Shown here piece by piece: positions 1 to 10,398 of a stretch of DNA of 64,000 bases (the stretch's first letter is position 1; every line of letters starts with the position of its first letter). The DNA is taken from the NCBI GenBank assembly GCA_023614405.1, contig CM042689.1:309667132-309731131 (forward strand). Reading direction: 5' to 3'. A model generated the notes under the pieces. It searched no databases, was not told where the DNA came from, and saw only the letters and a list, made by a program, of their open reading frames with translations. A program made the position numbers and the translations under genes. The stretch comes from Avena insularis (Eukaryota > Streptophyta > Magnoliopsida > Poales > Poaceae).

Positions 1-211
1 TAGACTTATTTTGAGTATAGAAATGATTTGAAAAATGATTTAAAGATCAAATAAAGTTTGTGTAGTGTGTTTTGGCCTTGTTTATGTTTCAATAATGTAT
101 ACTTGTATTGTTTGGTGTAGAAAAATCTTCACATGACATTTGCATGCATTCATATGTTTTTGCTTGTATATTTTTGATATGTGATTTTTGGTGCCATTAT
201 TTTATGTGTAG

Positions 212-1243
212 ATTTTGATGCTAATAGTGATTGTGGTTGTGAAGATTGTTGCTACTCCCCAAACTACCAAGGCAAGTGGCGCTTCATGTTTTTATCCCTA
301 TATTTTCACCTATGCGTTAGAAATATTTTGTATAGGATTTGCATGATTATTTTACTAAGTATCTATATGCTATGCTTGGGAAATCCTAGTAGTTGTAGCA
401 ATGTTAGAATTTCCTCTAAGATAAGATACTTGCTATCGCCATGCTTAGCCTAGCTAGTAGCAACCAAGGGTGGATTATATGATCATGCTATGAGAAATAT
501 TCTAAGTCTTTGACTTATGTTTTGCTTAATAAAACAACTAAGTGAATGAAACACCTGGGTGGAATGGAAAGTTTGGTTTGTGTTGAGTGGTTACACAAGG
601 CCCATTTCTATGGTTTACCTTGTGTATCACACTTGTGGAAAGCCACTCAGGAACAAAGGGATTTGAGATGCCAAATGTTAAGAAGCTTCTAGTGCAGCCA
701 CATGGCATTATGGGCTCTGCCTGGATCATATAGGTTGCAATAACTTAGCCATTTGGACAGTTGGTGGTAGTGGGATGATAGGTTGGAGCAACGTCCATTT
801 GGTCTAAGGGAAGGCTTCTGAAAGGTCCTGTCTTGGTGAAAATCAAGTATTGTGGGGAAAGTGCACAACCTCTGCAGATGGAAGAATCTAAGTACTTAGC
901 CATGTCCCTGGTATTGGACAACTTGAGCATCAAGACATGGAAGCTATAAAGAATCTCCTCATCCCAATTTTCTAAGTTAAAACTTGTGGTTGAACAAGGG
1001 TGAAGGTTCACCAATTTCTATTGGTGGTTCCTTGGGAAAGTTTTGTCAAAGAAAAACTTAGTGTTTTCAACTGATAGGTAAAACCTATTTTGAGCAAAGC
1101 AAGCCTAAGCTACACTTAGCCATATTCATGTAGTAACTAGATGTTAATATTCTACTAAGGTATCACTTGCCAATACTATTCCAATGTATTGACCCACTAT
1201 GGCTGTAACTTGTGATGTTGCAGGTTACTCTAATGATGATTAG
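212..1243 (+). other. Putative spliced mini-ORF in LTR of F
   Basis: Exon 212-271 (60 nt) follows a GTGTAG acceptor and ends at CCAAG before a GC-type donor (GCAAGT). Exon 2 starts at 1224 after TTGCAG. Joined, the frame reads through Y-Q-G into Y-S-N-D-D and stops at 1241-1243. Translation of exon 1 gives an Asp/Cys-rich peptide ending in YSPNYQ. The upstream exon supplying a start codon is outside the window. Splicing is inferred, not observed. Confidence 0.5.
554..651 (+). other. Conserved inverted repeat (hairpin candidate) in LTR of F
   Basis: CCTGGGTGG (554-562) pairs with CCACTCAGG (643-651) through one G-U wobble. An inner arm ACACAAGG/CCTTGTGT lies between them. The same arrangement is present in the other family-T LTRs. 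Confidence 0.5.
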
Positions 1244-1495
1244 GGGTTATGAGTCTACACTCAACATGTTTGCATGTGGAACATGAAGATGAAGACTTAT
1301 TTATGTTATTATGTTTGAACTCTTGTATTAGGCCTGTGGCCATGGAGTTGTAAAAGACTATGTTGTCTTTGGAATGATATGTAATAATGACCTTTGTATC
1401 TGTGTACTTCATCTTAAACTGTGGATGCTATCATTGATCCAGGGACTAGCATTGCAATCACAGGGATCTTTACCTTTATAAAGGTGGGATCTTAC

Positions 1496-2488
1496 ATTGC
1501 ACTTGAAGCATTCAACCTGACTGAGATCTTTCTTGACAGGATGACTTCCACTACCACTTCCACCTCCATTGTGGTGACTCTTGTATCCACTCTTGTGGTT
1601 CTTATACTTGTCGTTATCATGACTGCGATGATGCTTGTTGTCATGATGATGGTTGTGGCTGTGGTGTTTGTTGTACTTTCCATGCTTGTGAGATCCAGAA
1701 CTCCCACTATCATCATGATGGGAACGCTTGTGAGACGATCCCGAGCTATGCTTATCAAAGTTGTGCTTCCTCTTTCTGCCTTCAACCTGTTTCATCTTGT
1801 TCTCCAAGATGGTAGCCTTTTCACAGAGTGATTGGTAGGTTGGGACATAGGCAACAGATAGCTGCAAGTTCAGTTCATCATTCAATCCTTCGAGGAATTT
1901 CTCCTTCCTCTTGGCATCAGTGTCAACCTCATCCGGTGCATAACATGCCAGATTGTTGAACTCCTCAATATATTCAGCCACGCTGCGGTGATGCTGCTTT
2001 AGATTGTGGAACTCTTTATTCTTCAAATTCATCACCCCGGATGAGATGTCAGCTGTGCGGAATCCATCCTCAAAGATAGCCCAAGTCACATCCTCAATGG
2101 GAGTGGTGATCTGGAAGTTATCCCACCAGGTTGCTTCTGGTCCTTCCAACAGATGTGTCGCAAACCTGACTTTCTCCTCGTCAGTGCAGCCAACAGTCAC
2201 TAAATCCTTGTTAACAGAACGTAGCCAATCATTGGACACCATTGGATCAGCGGTTCCTGGGAACTTTGCAGGCCTCAGTCTTAGGAATCTGGTGAGCATG
2301 TCAAATCCTAGCGGATTATTCTGGTTGTTGTTGTTGTTGTTGTGGTTATTATTATTATTATTCTGATTCTGGTTCTGCATAAAGGTGGTCATCATCTGCA
2401 TCAGTTGTGTCTGTGTTGTCATCAGCTGCTGCATCTCGGGAGTGACATTGTTGTTGTTTGGGTTGGGGTTGGCACGTCGAGGAGGCAT
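1496..2488 (-). pseudogene. gag: Gag of element C, truncated in the zinc knuckle
   Basis: This is the structural capsid/nucleocapsid polyprotein of a Ty3/gypsy element. It starts MPPRRANPNP, followed by a poly-Asn tract coded by AAC/AAT repeats (about residues 40-55). Next comes a retrotransposon Gag core (PAKFPGTADPMV, a WWDNF motif and an EEFNNLA segment), then a Ser/His/Lys-rich linker, then the first CFKC of a CCHC knuckle. The remaining 331 codons are open. The natural continuation is replaced at 1495/1496 by the end of the F LTR. The ATG directly follows an AG (plus-strand CT at 2489-2490), as in the A and B copies. The poly-Asn stretch is longer than in A. Confidence 0.88.
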
Positions 2489-2716
2489 CTGTGGTTTTCA
2501 TAAGGATAAGAATGAGATACCCATAGATGCTTAACATGCACAACACATCACATAGTCAACCATAATAACCAAGCATCAAAATAACATAGAGTTTGAATGA
2601 CATAAACAACAAGTTTGAAAATGCAAACACACCATAGCAAGCCACCCACATGTTGGATGGTCATTGCGACTCAATAATCAAAGTACGGTAGATGAAAATA
2701 AATCGAGTAGTCCATC

Positions 2717-3526
2717 CTACTCCTCCGCATTAACCTCCTCGTCAACAAGTGTAAGACCTGCACTCCCCATGGCGGTCTTGTAATTATCAACACTAGTAGT
2801 CAAGGCCTCTATCTTGGCCCTAAGAGCCCTCTTCTGTGAGCGAAGCCTCTTAATCACTCCTTGTTGATGCTCGAGCTCGAAGTCCTTGGCCTCTATCTCT
2901 TCATTCATCTCCTGGATCCTCTTGTTCCTGTCTTGGACTATTTTCTCTTGACTCTTGAACTTCCTGTCCTGGCTCTCAAGCTTGGCCTCCATTTCCTTGA
3001 CTATCTCGTCTTGCTCCACGAAGATCTTTTCCTTCTCACGAAGCTGAACCTGGAGCTCGTCATTGCTAAGCATGACGTTGGTCCTATCAGTATCTAGGTG
3101 CCTAATAAGAACCTGTAGGTCCTGGAGGTACAAACGAATCGGCTCCATCGTCTCTCTAGCAGCATCCTCATACTCTATGGCTTCACTCTCCTCGTCGCGT
3201 CTCCCGAAGGGGTGAAAGTAAAGACCTCTAAGCTCTGTGGAGTGTCTCCCTACCAAGTGCCCAAGTAACTCCTACATGACTACATCTAAACCTTTCTCCT
3301 TGTCGTCATGCACCAGCTTGAATGTGATGGTTTACATGGTTGGCTCTGTCTGGCGTCCTGGGTGGGTGACTCTGAATCCCCAAAGTTCCTTCCTCTCAAA
3401 CTTGGTGAGTGGAAGTGTCATGATGCTAGGAAGTGGAAGGTTGAGCACACTAGTGAGCTCAATGAGACGAGTACCAAAACGAGTTCCCTTGAACTCCTTG
3501 GCCGTGCTGATAGTAACCTTAGGCAT
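2717..3526 (-). pseudogene. ORF2 of element C (coiled-coil protein), frameshifted
   Basis: This is homologous to the intact 269-aa ORF2 of element A at 56499-57308. The first ~65 codons (3526 to about 3332) and the last 179 codons (3256-2717) are in different frames, so a frameshift lies between about 3256 and 3332. The C-terminal half is Glu/Lys/Gln-rich with heptad-like spacing and should form a long coiled coil. It ends in an acidic tail (DEEVNAEE). The start codon follows TATTTTTATAAG-type sequence ending in an AG (minus strand). Function is unknown; I recognise no catalytic motif. Confidence 0.75.
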
Positions 3527-3832
3527 CTATTTTTATAAGATAGAGAAAAGTTAGAATCAACATCAATAGAGGAAAATCACAAGTCAAAACATCACAAGCA
3601 TATATTTTTGCAACAAACACACAATTCATGGCATACGCAAATCCATTACAAGCATCAAAGGTTCAACATAACTTAGACAAATTTTTCGAAGGGAAAAGAT
3701 AAGTGTGGTGGTCCAACTAACGAAATACGTTACAACTGTCAATCACTAGACAAAATAACTATCAGGGCATCCTTAGTACCATCTGTCTATCTTGCTCACA
3801 AGACTCCCAAATTAAGTCTATGATGTCTCCCC

Positions 3833-4231
3833 TTATTTGTTGGTAGTCTCTAACTCTTGGGTATGCTTCTTTTCTTCTATAAGGTCATTTTGGGTGTTGA
3901 GCATTCTGCACTTGAGTCTATCACCAAGCTCCTTGATAGCATTCCAAGCTGCATTTCTTGCAGAGTCAAAGAATGTTGTGTGCATTTCTGAGTTGGTAAC
4001 CATGCAGAATCCTGACTCCTTGTGGTTGTCTTCCTTGTTCTTGTACAAGTGGAGTTGCACCCACCAATACTCTTCTCCTTCATCCATCACAGGGAATCCT
4101 TTGTACACAGATGCACCATGTATCCCCATGGTAACCATAAGGTTTTTGACGGCTTTGGGAAATTCTGTCTCACACTCCAAGGTCATGGTCATGAGTGGTC
4201 CCTTCCTTACGGCTTCGTTGATGGAGTTCAT
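3833..4231 (-). CDS. ORF1 of element C, shortened (132 aa)
   Basis: This is the first reading frame after the primer site. It begins MNSINEAVRKGPL and is closely similar to ORF1 of A (168 aa) and B (165 aa). It stops after ELETTNK, about 35 residues early, so it lacks the conserved tail seen in A and B. The core has a strand-like VEYWWVQLHLYKN-type segment followed by a helix rich in Ala and charged residues. The start codon sits immediately after TTTGTAG, a good acceptor-like sequence. Function is unknown. Confidence 0.7.
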   Translation of the reverse strand: MNSINEAVRKGPLMTMTLECETEFPKAVKNLMVTMGIHGASVYKGFPVMDEGEEYWWVQLHLYKNKEDNHKESGFCMVTNSEMHTTFFDSARNAAWNAIKELGDRLKCRMLNTQNDLIEEKKHTQELETTNK

Positions 4232-4371
4232 CTACAAATAGAGATGAGAAAGAAGATTAGAAAAGTTTACGAGAAGAAAAAGACAAGTGTAGAAATTTTT
4301 CAAAGTGTTGAAATTTTTCCTTAGTGGTTTCTAATCCAATCCTAGGGTCATAATCCTACAGGCAACACAGT

Positions 4372-4383
4372 GCTCTGATACCA
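4372..4383 (-). promoter_or_regulatory. Primer binding site of element C
   Basis: The minus strand reads TGGTATCAGAGC, complementary to the 3' end of plant initiator Met-tRNA. It lies two bases inside the LTR end, as in elements A and B, and primes minus-strand cDNA synthesis. Confidence 0.92.
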
Positions 4384-4385
4384 TC

Positions 4386-7300
4386 TGTAAGACCCCACCT
4401 TTATAAAGGTAAAGGTCCCTACGGTTGCAATGCTAGTCCCTAGATCAAATACTAGCATCCACAGTTTAAGATGAAGTACACAGATACAAAGGTCATTATT
4501 ACAAAGTCATTCCAGAGATAACATAGTCTTTTACAACTCCATAGCCATAGGCTTAATACAAGAGTTTAACTTAACAATATAAATAAAGTCTTCATCTTCA
4601 TGTGCCACAGGCAAGCATGTTGAGTGTAGACTCATAACCCCTAATCATCATCAGAGTAACCTGCAACATCACAAGTTACAACCACAGTGGGTCAATACAT
4701 TGGAATAGTATTGGCAAGTGATACCTTAGTAGAATAATATCATCTAATCACTACATGAATTTGGATAAGTGTAGCTTAGGCTTGCTTTGCTCAAAATAGG
4801 TTTTACCTATCAGTTGAAAACACTAAGTTTTTGTTTGGCAAAACTCCCAAGGAACCACCAATAGAAATTGGTGAACCTTCACCCTTGTTCAACCATAAGT
4901 TTTAACTTAGAAAATTGGGATGAGGATATTCTTGATAGCTTCCATGTCTTGATTCTCAAATTTTCCAATACCAGGGACATGGCTAAGTACTTAGTTTCTT
5001 CCATCTGCAGAGGTGGTGCACTTTCCCCACAAGACTTGATTTTCACCAAGACAGGACCCTTCAGAAGCCTTCCCTTAGACCAAATGGACGCGTTCCAACC
5101 TAACACCCACTAGCACCAACTGTCCAAATGGCTAAGTTATTGCAACTTATATGATCCAGGCAGAGCCCATAATGCCATGTGGTTGCACTAGAAGCTTCTT
5201 AACATTTGCCATCTCAAATCCCTTTGTTGCTGGGTGGCAATCCAAAAGTGAGATACACAAGGTAAACCATAGAAATGGGCCTTGTGTAACCACTCAACAC
5301 AAACCAACATACCATTCCACCCAGGTGATTCATTCACTTAGTTGTTTTATTAAGCAAAACACAAGTAAAATGACTTAGCAAAATTTCCATAGTATGAATA
5401 ATAATTTCCCTTGTTTGCTACTATCTAGGCTAAGCATGGCAATAGTAAGGATCTTGACTTAGAGAAGATTCTAACAATTCAACAACTACTAGGATTTCCC
5501 AAGCATAGCATATAGATACTTAGCAAAAATATTCATGCAAGCCCAATACAAAATATTTCTAATGTATATTCAAAATATTGGGACCGAAAAATATGAATCA
5601 CCACTTGCCTTTGTGGTTGGGGGAGTAGCAACAATCCTCACAATCACAATCACCACTAGCACCAAAATCTACACATAAAATGATAGCACCAAGTTCACAT
5701 ATCAAAATATACAAACAAAAATATATGAATGCATGCAAATGCCAAGTGATGATTTTTCTTAATCAAACAAGACAAGTGGAACAGTACTGAATCACAAAAA
5801 AAACAAATATACACTAAATAAGATTTATTTAGTCTTTAAAACATTTTTCAAATAATTTCTATACTCAAAATAAGCCTACAAATGTCTCTTTAAAAATAAC
5901 CAATTTTACAGAGGCAATTCATTTAACAAAGTGCATAGTTGGATATAATTCTTTCTCCTGATTCCAATGATATAAAATTTGCAAAATTTGAACGTGTGGA
6001 TCAAAAGTTATGAATTTTACAAGTTTGAACATATAATAAAAATGTTTCTGTCTTTTTAAATAAAACACAGGCCACGCGGCAGCTTCTGATTAGTTGGTAC
6101 CGGTTCGCACGGATGGGCCTACGCGGTGTGTTGGATCTCAAGAGAATCGTGCGGCACAAGATCCATCATACCCCTTCGGGTTATGTTCTATCGTAGCCAC
6201 GCGATCAAAATCCTACGGCCTAAAACGATTGACCAAGAACGGGCGGCGCTGACGGCTGTGAGTGGCGGCGGCGCGCTCGGCTAGTGATGGTCCGGTGGTT
6301 CTGGGAAGCAAGGGAGGAAACAAAGGGGCTTACCGAGCTCGTGGGGTCGTCGCGGTGCTCAAGGTGGTCGAAGGAGGGACATGGGCGAACAGACTCGACG
6401 TCTATTGCTCACCGGAGAGGCTTTGGTCGTAGGGTACGGTTGCTCATCGTCGTTGGCGAAGCTACTGGTCGCGCCTTGCCAAAAGAACAGTGCCGTTAGA
6501 TGCGCACAAGTCTGGTGAACATGTGAGTAACAAAAAGAGAGAACGAGGCGGTCAATAACTACCAGAGGGTGTCGCCGGAGTCGAGACAAACGGTGGCGCT
6601 TGATTGTCGTTGAGGTTGCCGACGAAGGAGAGCGCGCGCGGGCGAGTGCTCGGTACTGGCTGGTGCAGAGGATGATGGGGAACTCGCTCGCGGTGTCTGG
6701 AAGGCAAGGGGCGATGGTGGTTGGCCAAAATTTGAGCTGGAGCTCGTCGGAGCAGAGGGAGGTTTTGGGTTAATTCCGAGCAGCCTAGGGGCAGAGAGGG
6801 GGTGGCGACCGGGGAAAAGGAAGGCAGGATGCAGGCGATTAAGTACGCAAGGTCAGGGGGAGGAATTACTGGCGCATTGATTCGAATTGAAGCAGGGTTA
6901 ATCGACCGGAAACAGCCGACGTAATTTGGGGAAGAAGGGGTCGCGGGGTGGATAAGATGACTAGCGAGTGGGGCCTGGCATTCAGTGAGAGAGAGATACG
7001 GGGTGGGGTCCAATCATCAGCGATGACGCGGGTTAGTTACGCGATGCGAAACGTTTTCTGCGAGGTGGAGGGCTGTTGGGCTAGATGGGCTAGCTGGGCT
7101 GGGTTGGGTTAGTTTAGTCAGTTTGCTTTATTTTTTTCTCCCTTTCTCGTTTTCTTTTTCTGATTTGATTTTCTGGTTTGAATTCAAATGCTCAAATCAA
7201 TTCTGTTTCAATTGAAATTTTCTCAAACTTTTGTTTTGTTTTTCTTGTAACCTGGGGTGTGTAAAACATCTATTCACACTCATATTCAAAATAGGGTTTG

Positions 7301-7608
7301 AAAAAGAAGTTTAAAAACTATGCCTTTGGTGAAATATTTTCAATGGGCAAACGAATGGTTTTGAATTCATTTTTGTTTTGAAAACCTTGACCAAGTTTTG
7401 AAATAACAAACAACCCTAAGTTCCAAACTTTCTGGTTAAAACAAATAATCTCATATTAGAGAGCAGCAGTGGCTATTACCTTACTTACATAAAATAATAG
7501 ACATTCAAATGTTTATGTTTTGAAATATCATTTGAAAATGATCCTAAAATGATTATGAATGCATGAATGATATGCAAGCTTTGAAATCATGATTTTTGGG
7601 ATGTTACA
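4386..7608 (-). repeat. 5' LTR of element C (3,223 bp)
   Basis: On the minus strand the LTR starts TGTAACATCC (7608) and ends GGTCTTACA (4386). It contains the family's GC-rich leader with donor-like GGTAAG (about 6330) and GGTAGT (about 6560) sites. It also has the conserved GAACCGGTAC block (6097-6106) with GCGTGGC (6071-6078), the mini-ORF exons and a terminal palindrome ACCTTTATAAAGGT (4397-4410). No clear TATA box was found. Confidence 0.9.
4641..5668 (-). other. Putative spliced mini-ORF in LTR of C
   Basis: Minus-strand exon 5668-5609 (60 nt) ends at a GC-type donor. Exon 2 is 4660-4641 after TTGCAG and stops with TAG. The joined frame ends G-Y-S-D-D-D. An in-frame extra codon and NHK instead of NYQ distinguish it from A. 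Frame, donor and stop are conserved. Confidence 0.5.
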
Positions 7609-9764
7609 TGAAGATTGTGTGAAGTTTTGTATTAAGGAAATTTTCAAGTGTAGGGGAAGAATGATGTAATGAGATGAAGAATGGACAAAAGATCAAGCTT
7701 GGGGATGCCACCCTGTGTCGCCCTAAGAAATATTCAATAGGTACAAGAGTCAAATCTTGGGGATGCCCAAGGCATCCCCTATTCATCAATAAAAATCTCA
7801 GGTCTTCCTAGACACTTCGTTTTTATTGTTTCATGCACTGTTGTGTTGTTCTTGGAGCGTCTTAGTTTTTGTTTTTGGTTTTTGTTTGCTTAGTTTGCTT
7901 GAATAAAGTAGTTGGACCCCCGCTTTCGCTGTGATGTTTCAAATAAGTTGATTGGTGTTGGAAAAGAGTAGAAAGTTTCATGCTTATAGTTATACAAAAG
8001 GGAGCTTGTTTTGACTGTGGCTTAGACTTTATCATGTCATGCTAGATGTTGTTTTGACCTTATGCTTAGTGATTATTTCTGTAGCATGACTTGTTACAAA
8101 CAATTGAGATTGCTTAATGTGCCTTGCAAGAATCATGCGTTTTTTAGCATACAAAAGCACAGTATTGTGGTATTCTCCGTTGATGCGTTGTTTGGGTTGA
8201 CTTGGCACATGATCACACCATGTTATGACTATGAACCAGTCACCTTAGCCTCTATGATCATTTAGTTTTTGACTTGTGATACCACTTTATGCTTTGATTG
8301 ATAATGTTTTGTCGCTCTGCATGATTATGGCCATTATTGCTCTCTTAGTTGGTCGCTCCCAGTATTTTGCTAGCCTCCACTTATGTTGAGTAAGCTCTAC
8401 TCATGCATCCAACTCCCAAGAAACCAAGTTACTCCAAATATTACACTATAAATTCCTATGCATGGTGTGTTACACCATTCCAAGGATATTCTTGTTTTAC
8501 CTATCTTCCAAATTAAACTCATTATGTGAAAATTAATGATTAAAGCTCGCACAAACTTGATGGCACACTTTATGTTTCTTGCCCATAATAAACTTGAACC
8601 ATTGTGTCATCTATGTTGTATATGCTTGCACTTATAAATTGGTAATTAGCAGAACCGTTCTGTCACGGGGAAAGCTTTCAACACCTGTAAATATCTACCC
8701 AGTTGATATCATGCTCTTTTGTTTATGGATGTCGGTGGTGTGAAATAAAAGGGGAGCTTGTAAGTTCATGGAGTTATGTATGTGTGTTAGAGAAGCGCAT
8801 GGGACGCTAGCATAAGCCATGCCTAATCATAGTGGAAACTTGCAGCATAACCATAGTGAGGAATCTGTGAAGCATCCTCAATAAAAACCTATGAAAATAG
8901 CAAATAAAAAGATCGTTGAGATGCTCATTGTCTGTTGCCTTGTCATTTTGATATGGGATAACTCCGGTGTCATGGGGCAAGGGGTACCCCGTTGGAGGTT
9001 CTCTATGATACACATATACTTACAATGACAAGAACTTATCGGTAACTAAAGTTGAGTAGCATGAGGAACGACCCTCGTATTCAAGGCACATCAGATTGCT
9101 AACTTATACTTTGTCAAGCATATACTCCATACTTTGTTCACTTTAACCTTAATAACTTCAAGATGCTTATGATAGGGGAAATGAGAGATGAAAGCTAACA
9201 AGTATCATAATTTTTGGAAGCTCTTTATGAAACTTGAAATCTTTGCGTCCCTTTGAAGGGCCTTTCTCCCACTTTTATATTGAGTCTCCACCTTCTATCT
9301 TTATGCAACAATTAAGAGAGCATAGTTGTCATTCTTAGTTCTATGTGCATTGTCCCAAAACTTATTGATTGATTCATAATGTTTATATTGCTTGTTCTTG
9401 AACTATTTTTATCTAGTCACCCTTATGAACTTTGAAGGTGTCCTATGCATTTATGTTTTGCCACTCCATGAGGGACAAGCTAAATGCCACTATGCTATGT
9501 TTTATGTATGTGAAACAAACAAACGTCTTTCAATGCATTGTTATTCATGATCTTAGTTTGTATCTTCTCATGTTGCAACATAGTTACTATGTCCTACTGT
9601 TAGAACTTCATCTTTCAAGCTCATATTTAGAGTACTTTGATCCCAGCTTTCAATGCTTGCAAATAGTTTGATCAAGATTGTGATGGTGCATGTCACCTCA
9701 AAAATTATTCTTTTTATCACTTACCTACTCGAGGACGAGCAGGAGTTAAGATTGGGGATGCTTG
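7609..9764 (+). mobile_element. 3' non-coding spacer of an Athila-like Ty3/gypsy element (H)
   Basis: No ORF of note. The segment corresponds in reverse complement to 36973-37900, which lies next to an env-position ORF, so it is the long spacer between coding region and 3' LTR. It ends in a polypurine-type tract (9751-9764) directly before the LTR start. TTGGGGATGC occurs at 7699-7708, 7757-7766 and 9754-9763. CTCG-AGGA-CGAG, a small perfect hairpin, lies at 9730-9741. The left end is cut by element C. Family assignment rests on remembered Triticeae LTR wording. Confidence 0.7.
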
Positions 9765-10398
9765 ATGTCGCAGTGCCAGTTGCCTGTTTTCTTCTGTTTT
9801 TTGTTTCAGAAAAGCTAGTAAAGAAATATTCTCGGGATTGGACGGGACAAAAGCCAAAGTAAATATTTCACCGAGGAGAACACAAAGACCAAAGGGCGAC
9901 CGGAGGGGAGCCACAGGGTGGCCACACCCACCCTCATGCGCGAGCCCACCCTGGGTAACGCCTGGGCAGGGTGTGGGACCCCTGGCTGCCCTCCGTCTCG
10001 CCTCTTCGCCTATATAAACCCCCCCGATGCCAAAATCCTAAGCACCCGATTAGATCTCCACGAAACAGTCCGTAGCCGCCGCCACCATCGTCCCTAGATC
10101 GAGGGGGATCTGAAGCTCTTCCCGGCACCCTGCCAGAGGGGAGAGATCATCCGGAAGGCCTTATTCATCACCATGCCAGCCTCCGGTATGATGCTTGAGT
10201 AGTTCACTCTTGGACTATGGGTCCATACATTAGCTATAAGGTTGTTTCTCCTCCTTTGTGCTATCATGTTTAGATCTTGTGAGCTCCGTTCATGATCAAG
10301 ATCATCTATTTGTAATCATACATGTTGTGTTTGGCAGGATTCGATGGATATTGAGATTACTATGTCAAATTGATTATTGATTCTATCATGTCTGTGTT
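9765..10398 (+). repeat. H LTR, part 1 (promoter part)
   Basis: The LTR starts TGATGTCGCAG right after the polypurine tract. A TATA box TATATAAA lies at 10011-10018 in a typical GC-rich promoter setting. It is interrupted at 10399 by solo LTR E and continues at 14490 and 27624, giving about 1.4 kb in total. Confidence 0.75.

Larger units (their letters stand above)
1..1495 (+). repeat. 3' part of a family-T gypsy LTR (element F, right-hand LTR)
   Basis: The sequence aligns by eye with the last ~1.5 kb of the LTRs at 14905, 41324 and 52573 and ends in GGGATCTTACA. Position 1496 switches abruptly to minus-strand gag of element C, so this is the right end of an element inserted into that gag. 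TTGCA (1496-1500) is the expected right copy of a 5-bp target duplication; the left copy lies outside the window. It carries the GC-donor mini-ORF (212-1243), the long inverted repeat (554-651) and the terminal hairpin (1472-1485) of the family. Confidence 0.88.
1496..7608 (-). mobile_element. Family-T Ty3/gypsy element C, 5' portion
   Basis: Reading on the minus strand, the order is 5' LTR (7608-4386), Met-tRNA primer site (4383-4372), ORF1 (4231-3833), ORF2 (3526-2717) and gag (2488-1496). The element is cut inside the zinc knuckle by insertion of F. Its remaining pol and 3' LTR would lie left of the window. It was itself inserted in the 3' spacer of the H element; TGAAG (7609-7613) is the expected flank on this side. 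Confidence 0.88.

Noticed and set aside
1421..1831. 136-codon plus-strand ORF opposite gag of C
   Set aside because: Antisense shadow of the low-complexity His/Ser-rich Gag linker; composition is V/M/T-rich and its first part is LTR.
6552..7013. 153-codon minus-strand ORF in the LTR of C
   Set aside because: GC-rich promoter/leader sequence; Pro/Ser-rich composition with no homologue in the other LTRs.
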